DNA of 64,000 bases from Campanula takesimana (taxonomy: Eukaryota; Streptophyta; Magnoliopsida; Asterales; Campanulaceae): NCBI GenBank assembly GCA_026119855.1, contig JAOWBW010000358.1, forward strand, positions 620,001 to 684,000, given 5' to 3'. The translations under genes and the position numbers were made by a program. Under the pieces are notes generated by a model that was given only the letters and a program-made list of their open reading frames with translations, was not told the origin of the DNA and did not search any database. This document shows positions 20,492 to 31,514 of this stretch, piece by piece (the stretch's first letter is position 1; each line of letters starts with the position of its first letter).

Positions 20492-20501
20492 TGGCGACTC
20501 T
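20492..20501 (+). other. PBS-like decamer inside the E2 5' LTR
   Basis: TGGCGACTCT, identical to the PBS start, 88 bp from the LTR inner end. The 3' LTR copy is at 32448-32457. Confidence 0.7.
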
Positions 20502-20581
20502 TAAAACATCAATTAGACATCCCTAGGGTGATTCACGCGCTCGAGCCTAAAGCCGTGGTCCCGCCCCCGGGGTATCTACAG

Positions 20582-20599
20582 TGGCGACTCTGCTGGGGA
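20582..20599 (+). other. E2 primer-binding site
   Basis: TGGCGACTCTGCTGGGGA, one base after the LTR. Same 18-mer as E1. Confidence 0.88.
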
Positions 20600-21915
20600 C
20601 ATTTGAGGGTTAAACTTGTGTTTCTGTTCATAATTCACTTTTCTGGGCATTCTGGAAATTGACATGGGAAGCGCGCGCCTCGGACCTTCATGGTCCAAAG
20701 CGCGCGCGTCCCGAGTCAAATTCCAGAATCGCCTGCCTTCCATGTGTTCTCCCTATTCTTCCTATTATTTCGTGCTAACAAACATCGCAGGGGTTCCATC
20801 ACACAATCAGGACCAGGGCAATCCCCTGAGTCCATAAGCTTCTGATGATCTGACAGGTGAGCCCAGAAGCGGGCGCCTCCCAGTTTCTATGCGCCAGTAG
20901 CGCGCCTCCCACATCACTATCCCGAGGCGCGCGCTTCTGGGCCAATTTCCAGGGCAGGAACAGGTTTCAGTGACTGGACAGAACAGTGGGGTGTGGGCAC
21001 AGTTGCCTGCATCAGAACAGAATTGAACCCTTGGACTGTTTAATTTTATGTTTTATTTACCGGTCACACGGGTGATTCGGGAGTTGTAATTTACGTGCTT
21101 ATGTGTTTTTTTTATCTTTCTTTTCAAAAAATAAAAAATAAAAAATTTGTCACGTGATGGACCTCACACTACGCGCACAATTCCTATCAACTGCTCACTA
21201 TCGAGTCGCACAAGTCCAACCCCAAACCCGTCGAGGCCCGTCCTAGAAAGTTTCAAGCTCCACTCCACCTTGGCTCTTTCGAAGCGGTAAACCTCAGCCC
21301 GTGGTGTAGTTCATGACTACATGCCGGGGGTGACCTTTAAGCCTCATATTCAAGCCGAGCACAAACCACACAATTCTAGTTAGGGTCCAACACTCCGTGA
21401 CTCAAGTCGGTTTCCATGTACCGAGATTTCCCTAAACTAATGTCTTCAAAACATACATGCCAACTTGTTGAAACGGACGCAATTAAAATCCGTCCCCAAA
21501 AGTGGTTATTTTGGACAAAAATAAAAATCCATCCCCGCATGTATGCTTTACTACATTAATTTAGTTTAATCCCGATACATGTAGGATTCACAAACGTGAT
21601 GGAATCCGATGAGTATATGGGACCGCGAGATGGTCTATATACTAGTGTGACGATTCCATTATCTTCTTAGAAACCCCAAAAGGGATCCGTTCCCTCCGAC
21701 TTATAAATAATAAAAAAAAGAGTCTTTTTCTTATGTGGTTCGAGTCGTGTGCCCAACTGTGTGTTATCAACCTCTTCATGGACCGAAAGTGTGAACCGAG
21801 ACTGACAAGGGCTACTTCTCCAATTATAGGTCCGATTGGTACTCTCCGCATCTACAGAGATTCATCCAACAGGCTTGTCCGTGAACCGATCACTCCAACA
21901 GCTTCTACATCATCA
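20600..21915 (+). other. E2 untranslated leader
   Basis: Long leader with at least five GC-rich GCGCGCGC-TCCC-type motifs (about 20671, 20700, 20869, 20900, 20927), then AT-rich sequence up to the gag start. No conserved ORF recognised. Confidence 0.75.
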
Positions 21916-23342
21916 ATGGCCGGCGACTCCAACACCAACAACGCCATGACTCTCGAACAGCTTTCTGCCATGGTTCAAACACTCCAACAACAAGTCACCA
22001 CTCTCAACAACGAGGCTCAAACCAAAGAAGCCTTGTGGCAAGCTCATGTCGACAGTCAAAGGGAGGCCCACGAGGCTGAGGTTGACCAACTGAAAGCCAA
22101 GCTCCTCAAACTCTCCAAGAACAAGGGTTTGTTTGAAAGCCTGTATGTCAGCGCCCGCACCAAAAAAGTGGGGGAACCAAGCACTGACAACAGCGACCCC
22201 AAAATGGTCGATTCCATCATGGCCTACATTGATCAGAAATTTGACGGCCTCAACATGGGAAAAGGCTCCAACACAAGCCTTTATCAGTCATCCATCCTCA
22301 TGAGCACGATGGCCGCTCTTCCCGACAAATTCAAGATGCCCGACATTAGCAAGTTTAAGGGCAACTCATGCCCGATGGCCCACATCGAGACTTACATTTG
22401 GGCTATGGTTCCTAAGAAGGTCTCCCCAAAAGTTATGGCTCAATGCTTTCCTCTCACTCTCGAGAGGGTGGCAAAGGATTGGTATGCAACTCTCCCGCTC
22501 ACTGTCCGTCTTGATTGGGATGCCGCTATGCTTGCCTTCAAAAATCAATATCAAGGCAACACCACTCACCGGCCCACAAGGAAAGAGCTCGAGAACACCA
22601 CTCAAAGAGACAACGAGCCCTTCATTGACTTCACAAGGAGATGGAATGACAAGCTCTCTGAAATTTTTGAGAGGCCGAACACAAAAGAGCAAATGGACAT
22701 CTTTCTCAAATGTCTCAAGATTGATCTCCGCACCCACCTAAGTGGGGCTTGCTACTCCGACTTCTCCCAAATGTATGAGGCGGGGGTACGCATGGATGAC
22801 TTGCTCAAGGAGATTAAGAAGGCCACTCCTACCTACCGATACAAGGCCGCCTCTAGTTCAAACAAAGAGGCTTCTGTCAATGCCGTTACTACTGACAAGG
22901 GGAATTACAAGAAGGTTACCCCACCACAAGGCAAGTGGTTCCAAAACGACCGCGTCTACACTCCTCTCAACGGCATGACCATCAACGAGGACTATGAAGT
23001 TCTAAAGGTCAAGGGACAAATCACCCCTCTTCAAGGGTACAAGCAACCACAACCGCTCCGTGCCAATCATGCTCACACAAATGGTGCGACTACCATCAAT
23101 GCACCGGCCACCTCACCGAGGATTGCTTCTCCATCCGCAACACCATCCAAGACCTCATAGACAAGAAGGAATTCATAATCCCTAATGAGGGTGGTGTCAA
23201 TGTAATAGAGGTAGGAGAGTTTGAAGGAACCACTCATTCGATCCCAATCGTGAATGAGGGCTCCGATGATATAAATAAACTTGATAATTCTTGTTATGTT
23301 GTGACTTATGATGAGATTATGAGGGAAGTCTTAGAGAATAGG
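21916..23342 (+). pseudogene. E2 gag, one frameshift
   Basis: Best start is the Met of MAGDSNTNNAMTLEQLSAMV at 21916. The upstream in-frame Met at 21733 lies in leader-like sequence. A coiled-coil segment follows (about 20-85), then the gag core (KMPDISKFKGNSCPMAHIET and on). The frame is lost near 23050. The zinc module CDYHQCTGHLTEDC is read in the next frame, which is also the pol frame. A TAG at 23343-23345 ends the block. In E1 the same parts form one frame, so gag-pol was probably a single ORF. Confidence 0.85.
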
Positions 23343-23345
23343 TAG

Positions 23346-26300
23346 AAGAAGCTACAAGGGACCGTGAACGTTCTCACTCGCAGTGGCCGAGTAACAACGA
23401 GAACAATCCCTCCCAATACTGCAGCAACCAGCACCTCTTCTCAAAGATCACAAGCACGCGACATACCCGAAGATCCTTTGTTAACACAACTCAAGAAGAC
23501 GCAAGCCAACATATCCATCTGGGACCTTAAGAACTTGGATGACACATCAGTCTCTCCCGACACGACTCCCGAGGAGCTCACAGCAATGATAGGTCACATT
23601 CACTTCGGCAATGTCATCACTTTCGCCGACATGGACCTCCCGCCATTTGGGTCCGAACACAATGAAGCCATCTACCTCAAAGTAAGGGCAAGGGGCAGAC
23701 CCATCTCAAGAGTTCTAGTAGATGGTGGTTCCGCACTCAACTTAATGCCAAGCCGAGTCATGGGCATACTGGGGCTCAAAAGCTCCGATTTACAACCTTC
23801 CGCCCAAGTCATTAGAGGATACGACAGCACTGCCCGTACAGTTATGGGAATGTTAGAAGTTGATATCGAATTTGGAAGCATGAACATGTCCGTCCCATTC
23901 CAAGTACTTGATGTCCCTGCTTAATTCAACCTACTTCTGGGCGGACCTTGGATCCACAGTTCCAATGCGGTACCTTCCACTCTCCATCAGTGTGTCAAGA
24001 TCAGAAATGGGGACGAAATAGTCACTATCATGGCCGAGAATGTCACCATCCACAGAAATGGGGGACAACCAGTTCACCAAGTCCAACACGGGATAGAAGA
24101 TGCCACTCTCTCCGGCGTCAACGCCATTGACAAATAAGGAGGAAACAGACAATGGGCCCCCGGCAATCCTAAAGTCCTCCGCATGATGAGGAACATGAAT
24201 CACTTTCCCGGTCTTGGCCTGGGGAAGCATCAACAAGGGATATTACACCCCGTGGAAATTCCTTTTGTCAAGAACAAATTTGTTCTGGGATACGAGGCTA
24301 CCAAGGATGACTTGAAGTACGAGCAAGCAGTCAAGAATCAAAGGACCCAAGCTCGCAAAGAAGGTCGACGATATGAAATCCCTGACTTGAAACCCTACCG
24401 CAACACACTAAACGGTTATTTTGTTCGCCAAGGGGAAGATGTTCCGTACATGATCTTTCCCGAACCATGGGTTAACGACAAGGGTGTCAGAAAGCCCGTT
24501 CTCGAGATCTTCACCGATTGTGAAATACCGGCACAAGAAAGAGAACCTACTCCAATGTCACCCCGAGAGTTGTGGAGCAAGAAAGTGACTATAGAGTCTG
24601 AGGTAGAGGTTACCGTGGGGGAAGAACTATCCGATCTAGCCTCTATGTTCGAAGAATTTGCCATCATGGACGATTGTCAAGTCAACGCCATCTCCGACAA
24701 TACAGAAATGGAGAGCCCATCTATTGGCAAGATTCAGCCAAGCTCCGAGCCAATCAACAACTGGTATTCAACAAAGGGGCCCTTAGTATCCGAGGATTTC
24801 TTGATCCGAGAAATGGGTTGCATACCCCGTACAGCAACAAAGGAAGAGCGGCTCACACTTACTTTCGAGTCCAAGAGTGTTTCTAATGCCCTCACCCAAG
24901 AGGATATGGAGGCAATAGCCGAGCGTGTGTTTCCTTTCTTTGCTAATGAAAAATTTGATATTTCTGAGTACCCCGAGATTCCAAACATCATAAATGATGA
25001 ATTAACTAATAACGAACTTAATGAACAAGTTAATAACGATTCAAATTATGATGAAATAGACCACGAAAACATAACGTACCTAAATGAACTAGCTCAACAG
25101 GTTCGTTGTCGTGGTGAAAATGGTCCAGGGGCTGATAAAAAATTGCATACTGTTAATCTGGGTACCGACGAAGAGCCGAAAGAAACGAAGATTGGCAGCT
25201 TCTTCAAGGGGGAAGACAAAGACAAACTGACTGCACTGCTCAGAGAATTTGTGGATGTATTCGCATGGTCATATAAAGACATGCCGGGTTTGGACAGAAA
25301 GGTCGCGGAGCACAGAATTCCGATCAGAGAGGACGCCAAGCCAGTAAAGCAGAAACTCAGAAAGATCAAGCCAGAATGGTCTCTACAAGTCAAAGAAGAG
25401 ATTGAAAAGCTCCTCAGTGTGGGCTTCATCAAAGTCATTGAGTATCCAACTTGGCTAGCCAACATTGTGACAGTCAGAAAGGCAAACGGTAAGGTTCGAG
25501 TTTGTGTAGACTTCCGGGATTTGAACAAGTCTTCCCCGAAAGATGATTTTCCACTACCAAACATCGACATGCTCGTCGATTCAACTGCCAACTATGAAGT
25601 CCGCTCATTTGTGGACGGTTTTGCCGGTTACAATCAGATCCTCATGTCTGAAGAAGATCAACACAAGACAGCTTTCACAACTCTGTGGGGCACTTTCTGC
25701 TACACAGTCATGCCGTTCGGACTAAGGAACGCTGGGGCTACTTACTAGAGGGCTGTTACGGATCTATTCCACGATATGATTCATAAAGAGATCAAGGTCT
25801 ATGTAGACGATATGATCATCCATTCGAAGGGAACCAATGGTCAACATTTGATCGATCTTCACAAATTCTTTGAAAGGATTCGACAACACAAGATGAGACT
25901 CAATCCCGCAAAGTGCACTTTTGGGGTCATCAGAGGAAAGGTTCTTGGTTACATGGTCACTGAAAGAGGAACTGAAGCCGATCCCTCCAAGATCAAGGCA
26001 ATCATTGACATGCCTCCCCCAAGGACGCAGAAAGAAATCAAAGGTTTCATGGGCAGACTTCAATACATCAGTCGGTTTGTGCACCAACTCACTTCCATGT
26101 GTGAGCCAATCTTCAAGCTACTCAAAAAGAATGTGGCTCTAGAATGGACCGATGCGTGCCAAGAAGCCTTCGACCAAGTGAAGCATTACTTGACATGCCC
26201 TCCAGTTTTGGTTCCACCACACGAAGAGAAGCCTCTCTTATTCTATCTCACTGTCAATGATGAAGCCCTAGGGGCTATGTTAGCACAAGAACAGCGAGAC

Positions 26301-28412
26301 TCCACAAAGGAGAATGCCATCTACTTTGTCAGCCGACGGTTTCAAGTAGCTGAAAAGAACTACTCTGTCTTAGAGAAGTCGTGCGCTGCATTGGTTTGGG
26401 TTACTCAAAAGCTCAAGCATTACATGGAATCCTTCCCAATCAAGTTAGTAGCAAAAGTGGACCCACTCCGCTACATCTTCGAGAAGCCTTTCATGTCAAC
26501 AAGAATAGCCAAATGGTATTTCATGCTCGCCGGCTATGATATCACTTACGTCACACTTAAATCCATCAGGGGGAAGGTGTTCAGTGATCAGCTTGCTGAA
26601 TTTCCGTGTGACGAAGTGAAGGGGGAAGATGTACAGTTCCTCGACGAGCATTTAATTTGCGCCACAACAGAGGAAAATAAGTGGCAACTTTTTTTCGATG
26701 GCGCAACCAATAAGCATGGATATGGCATAGGGATGTTACTCGTTGATCCAAAGGACATGTATACTCCAATCGCTATCCACCTCGAATTTGAAGCTACTAA
26801 CAACACCGCTGAGTACGAAGCTTGCATAGCGGGGCTCGAAGCAGCCCTCGAGAGAAATGTCACAAGTTTAGAAGTATTCGGTGATTCCTTGCTCATCATC
26901 AATCAGACATCTGGAAAATGGAAGATTCAAGACTCGACCCTGCAACGGTATGGTCAACATCTCGAGGAGTTGGTTGAACAATTTCAAGAAATCACCTTCA
27001 ATTACCTGCCAAGGGACAAGAACCGTTTTGCTGATGCACTAGCCACCATCGCTTCACTGGTCGAAATGCCTGAGGGTAAAATGGTGAAGCCCTTCAAAAT
27101 TTCCCGACGAAACAGTCCGGCATACTGCATGAGTATTGAGATCAACGAGGTCCAAGCAAACTCCCCGTGGTACGCAGATATCATGAATTTCCTCAAGGAT
27201 GGTACTTATCCCGAGAACAGCAATAAGAAGTCTCAAATGGCATTGCAAAGATTAGCCTCCCGATATGTACTAATTGGGGACTGAGTCTACAAAAGACACC
27301 ACGAGGGGGTCAATCTCCTATGTGCAAATGAGACCGAAGCTCAAGAAATAATGCATGAGATCCACGAAGGTGAATGTGGGCCTTACATGAACGGGTTTAT
27401 GTTGGCCAAGAAGATACTCCGCATGGGTTATTATTGGAGTACCATGGAAAGGGACTGCATCGAGAAAGTCAAGAGGTGCGTCAAATGCCAATTCCATGCC
27501 AATCTACAGCACGCTCCACCCTCACAGCTTTACAATATGACCACGCCTTGGCCTTTCTCTTGTTGGGGCATAGACATCATCGGCAAAGTTCACCCTACTG
27601 GAAGCAACGGGCAATCTTTCGTCCTAGTAGCCGTGGACTATTTTACAAAATGGGTCGAAGCACAGGCTTACCGAGTTCTCAACGCCAAGAAAGTGGCCAA
27701 ATTCGTGAAAACCCACATCATGTGCCGATACGGCGTTCCTCATGAGATCATCTCAGACAACGGGTCTCACTTCGAGAAAGAGATGGACACGCTCCTGGTA
27801 GAATACAAGATTACTAAGCACAAGTCATCTCCATACCGCCCTCAAGCAAACGGCGCGGTCGAGGCAGCTAATAAGACAATTGAGACCATTGTGAAGAAAA
27901 TGGCCTCCACTGGAAGGGATTGGCCCGAAAAGTTACCCCTAGCATTATGGGGCTACCGCACGTCAATACGGACAGCGACTGGAGAAAATCTTTATGCACT
28001 GGTATATGGTTCCGAAGCTGTGCTACCAATAGAGCTCGAAGTTCCGTCCCTGCGGGTCCTCCTCGAGAACCAAGTCAATGAAGTCGATTGGATGCAAAGT
28101 CGATATGAACAGCTAGCCCTACTCGACGAGAGAAGGCTAAGAGCGATCGAACGTACGAGGGCCTATCAACAAAGAATGTCTAGGGCTTTTAACAAAAAGG
28201 TGAAGTCCCGAAACATCAGTGTGGGAGATTTGGTCCTAAGACAACACCCTCCTAATGCCATGAACCCCCTTGGAAAATGGGGACCCCGATGTATCGGTCT
28301 GTACGTAGTCAAGAAGATACTAAGCGGCGGTGCAGTCCGACTCGTGGACTTAGACGGAGATCAACTGCCAAAAGAAGTCAACCTCGACAAATTGAAGAGG
28401 TTTTACGTCTAA
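23346..28412 (+). pseudogene. E2 pol: protease, RT, RNase H, archaeal-type RNase H, integrase; four internal stops
   Basis: All parts are in one frame, broken only by stops: TAA 23922-23924, TAA 24135-24137, TAG 25746-25748 and TGA 27282-27284. Protease active site RVLVDGGSALNLMP (about 23716). G-patch-like FPGLGLGKHQQG (about 24205). RT N-terminal half with CVDFRDLNKSSPKDDFPLPN (about 25503), catalytic YVDD at about 25800. First RNase H near 26240-26560. The second, FFDGATNKHGYGIGMLL (26690-27030), is the archaeal-type RNase H typical of Tat. Integrase 27285-28412 has a zinc region, DDE acids in WGIDIIGKV, ISDNGSHFEKE and PQANGAVEAANK, and ends at 28412. The TAG falls where glutamine is usual and fits a C-to-T change. 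Confidence 0.9.
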
Positions 28413-28443
28413 TAAACGAAGACCATAAAAAAAAAAAAAGCTT

Positions 28444-28542
28444 GCTAGGTTGAAAACCCGCAAAGGCGGCCTAGGTAAAAATTAGAGCACGTGCAAAAAA
28501 AAGAAGCCCGCTAGATTGAAAACCCGCAAGGGCGGTCTAGGC
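28444..28542 (+). repeat. Two tandem tail hairpin motifs after integrase
   Basis: Copies at 28444-28475 and 28510-28542, 66 bp apart, each of the form GCTAGR-TTGAAAACCCGC-AARGGCGG-YCTAGG. The outer arms pair: CTAGG with CCTAG in copy 1, CTAGA with TCTAG in copy 2. The inner arms CCGC and GCGG also pair. A third partial copy is in E1 (1-43). A-rich tracts separate and follow the copies. Confidence 0.75.
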
Positions 28543-28825
28543 AAAAACCAGGGTGCACACAAAAAAAAATATAAAAAAAAATATGGTCTTCGTTTGTTTG
28601 AACTACGGAGACCTGAGCCTCTACACTGGAGGAACGTAGGTAACCTTTGGGTGCGGTCTAAAACATAAACAAATACCTAAATCATTTTCAAATTAACAAA
28701 ATGCAATTTTTTATTCATTCACTAAATCATCTTCATCATTACAACGAAAATGTTGAGCTATTAAAAGACATAAAACATTAAATCTTAAAACAAGTGGTCT
28801 ATTCTAATTGCAATCTCGTGGGGTA

Positions 28826-30235
28826 CTAGGAAAAATCTAATTTTCTCTTGGCCTTTGAAGGACCACCCGAGCGGCCATCAATCCCACTCTTCTTGGGAGG
28901 CCTAGGGACACTGATACGGACCGATATCTTCTGCACAGCAGAGCGCCTTCGAGCATAAAAATCATCCAAAGGGGTACCGAAAGGGTCGGTCAGAATGTTG
29001 TTCACGTCAGCAGCGGCTTCCTTGTACCTCAAAGCACTGCTGGGCTCAAAATCCCTTCCTAACAACTCATCCCGAAGAGCATCTACCCAAGTAATGCCAC
29101 GGTAGACGGTACCAAGCAAATGATCCAAGTAACTCTCGGGAAGAAAAATACTGCCCCGGTGTAACGGAGCAGAAGCCCAACAGTCACGATCATCTCCCCA
29201 AGCCGTCTGGAGATCATTCGAGAAGTCCGGACCCATATAAGAAACTGGACGAAGTACCCCATTCCTCGGAAAAGGAATTATTTGCTGACTACCAAACTGT
29301 CTCAAAACCCTTTCTGACTGATAAAACGAAGAATCCCTCAATCCGGGTAAAACCACATGCTGAAAACCGAAGGTCCACTCTACAAAGGGGCGAAGACCCC
29401 AAGGACACCATTCAATGTCAGCTGTAAGGCGAGAAGCAAAAAATCTCCTCCAACCCTCTTCGGTCAAATCTCTAATCAGCAACCGACTCCTATGAACAGC
29501 AAAAGGAGAAAGGTCGCCATCCAACGCATAAAGCCTGAAATGCTCCCGAAGCCATATGGTCAAAAGCAAGGGGCTTCCCCGTCGCATCTCGCCCGTACGG
29601 TGCAATTCGTCCAAACCATGCAAGGTCTCTCCTACAATGAGCGGGATTATGCTAAATCACTGTCCTTTCGCCTGCAACACAATTTCAGCCAACTGCGCAT
29701 CCGCAGTACCCAAGGAAGTGACGAACAAAACCTCGCTGAAAAGGCAGACAGCCATGGCATTTCTCTTAAAGGACTGAACCGCGACATCTTCCGAATGCAA
29801 ACTGAAAAACATCGGAAGCTCAGTTATGTCTACAACGTTCCCATGCATCATCTTCTTCACTTCTCCAACAGGGAGATTCAGAATATCAACCCAAGAATCA
29901 ACAATACCGCGGTGATACTTGGGGACGGCAATCCGACCGGCCAAAGGCATACCCAAAATGGCCCCAAAATCATCAACGGTCGGCACCATTTCATTAGCCG
30001 AAAAGTTGAATGTATGGCTATCACAATCCCAAAAGGATGCAGCAGCCTTCAACAAGTCCCAATCCGGCTTCAATGTCCGCAAAGTGAAGAGAATTCGAAG
30101 CCCGAAATCTTTGATGAAGGCATTTTTGGGATGGGTTTTAAAAGAATACACGAATGTCGACAAATCCTTCTCGTAACTCTTGACAACCTCGGCACCAAGA
30201 CTAAAAAGGTTGGAGGCCATGGGAAAGAAGATCAT
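28826..30235 (-). pseudogene. Antisense plant-mobile-domain (PMD) ORF within E2, one in-frame TGA
   Basis: The minus strand reads one frame of about 470 codons from an ATG at 30235-30233 to TAG at 28826-28828, with a single TGA at 29657-29659. The N-terminal part has the plant mobile domain signature (FWDCDSHTFNFSANEMVPTV then DDFGAILGMPL). After the TGA the domain continues in the same frame (LIVGETLHGLDELHRTG). The C-terminus is basic (KKSGIDGRSGGPSKAKRKLDF). PMD proteins include Arabidopsis MAIN/MAIL factors and many transposon-borne copies; biochemical activity is not established. Extra antisense ORFs between pol and the 3' LTR are reported for the Tat lineage. Only one nonsense change in 1.4 kb suggests recent function or capture. 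Confidence 0.82.
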
Positions 30236-30851
30236 AAGCAAAATTGAGCAATAAAATGGTGTTAAAAAATGGCAGAAAAAGGCTGTTGGAATCGAATTAT
30301 CGACCAGAAGCTGATATTATAGCTGTTGGGGGATCTTTTGGTCAGTAAATATCAGGCCCTGAATTCCGCCTCCCAGAAGCGCACGCCTCCCGACACCAGT
30401 TCACAAGGCGCGCGCATCCCGTATCCAAGAGAGGAAGCGCCCGCATCCCAGATGGAAGATGCTCCAGAAACAGCCTTTGTCAGTTCAAGAAGGAAGCCCA
30501 GGCACGTTCAAACGCCTTCTATCTACAGAAAAGATCAGTCCCAGCAATAAGGGAAGCTCAAACGACGACAGCAAGCACCCAGCTGGGCACACATTAATTT
30601 GGTCCGCCCTTAAGGTAGGTCTAAAAACTGAAATAATATAGAAACTCCCATTCAAAGTAGGGCGTCTTTTATTTTCTCAAAGATCAGTTTTTACAATTCA
30701 TCCACAGCACAAAGCACTCCGCAGTCAACTGTGCCCGCACCCCGTCAAAAGTCAAAGTCAAACAGTCAAAGCACGACTCACGACAACAATTTGGTCCGGG
30801 ATGAGCCACAGAATCACGGCTTCTTCATCAAACAAAATCTACATCCGCCCA
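30236..30851 (+). other. E2 3' untranslated region, left part
   Basis: No sense ORF recognised. Three GC-rich motifs of the LTR/leader type lie near 30379, 30408 and 30436. Sequence then becomes CA-rich up to the tandem array. Confidence 0.6.
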
Positions 30852-31285
30852 AAGCAAACGGTCCTCTAGGTCCCGCACTTCAGCAAACGGTCCTCCGGGT
30901 CCCGCACTTCAGCAGACGGTCCTCTAGGTCCCGCACCAAAGTAAACGGTCTTCCTGGTCCCGCACTTCAGCAAACGGTCCTCTAGGTCCCGCACTTCAGC
31001 AAACAGTCCTCCGGGTCCCGCACTTCAGCAAACGGTCCTCCTGGTCCCGCACTCTAGCAGATGGTCCTCCGGGTCCCGCACTTCAGCAAACGGTCCTCCA
31101 GGTCCCGCACTTCAGCAGACGGTCCTCCGGGTCCCGCACTTCAGCAGACGGTCCTCTAGGTCCCGCACCAAAGAAAACGGTCCTCCTGGTCCCGCACTTT
31201 AGCAAACGGTCCTCCGGGTCCCGCACTTCAGCAGACAGTCCTCCGGGTCCCGCATTCCAGTAAACGGACCTCGCTATCAGCAAAC
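30852..31285 (+). repeat. 29-bp tandem array in the E2 3' region, about 15 copies
   Basis: Unit consensus CTTCAGCAAACGGTCCTCC then GGGTCCCGCA, with variants TCTAGG, TCCTGG and CAAAGTAAA. Copies are contiguous and diverge by a few bases. Degenerate copies (AGCAAACAGGTCCCGCT) extend to about 31345. This is the hypervariable 3' UTR position where Tat/Ogre elements are known to carry tandem repeats. Confidence 0.92.
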
Positions 31286-31502
31286 AGGTCCCGCTTCAAG
31301 CAAACAGATCCCGCTATCAGCAAATGGATCCCGCTATTGGCAAAGCCGCTCACACAGGGAGTGCACCATTATCTCTCAAATCCGCTCACACAGGGAGCGC
31401 ACCTCTATCCTCCGCAATTTTAAATTCCTGCTTTTATCGAGTCTTTTCCTTTTCTTGGTGATGTCTGTCTTTCGTCGGCGCGTTTGCTTCGCAATCCACG
31501 CC

Positions 31503-31514
31503 GCCGAGGGGCTC
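31503..31514 (+). other. E2 polypurine tract region
   Basis: GCCGAGGGGCTC directly before the 3' LTR; GAGGGG is the purine core. Confidence 0.6.

Larger units (their letters stand above)
19582..20580 (+). repeat. E2 5' LTR (999 bp)
   Basis: Starts TGTAGACACCCCGCC, ends GGGGTATCTACA. Contains a TATA box (about 19961), CpG-rich GCGCGCGC-type motifs (19772, 19800, 19831) and the PBS-like decamer (20492-20501). Confidence 0.93.

Noticed and set aside
29357..30247. 296-codon plus-strand ORF opposite the PMD frame
   Set aside because: Shadow of the PMD ORF, which has the recognisable domain.
30852..31285. CRISPR-like regular 29-bp repeats
   Set aside because: Units are contiguous with no spacers, inside a plant retrotransposon.
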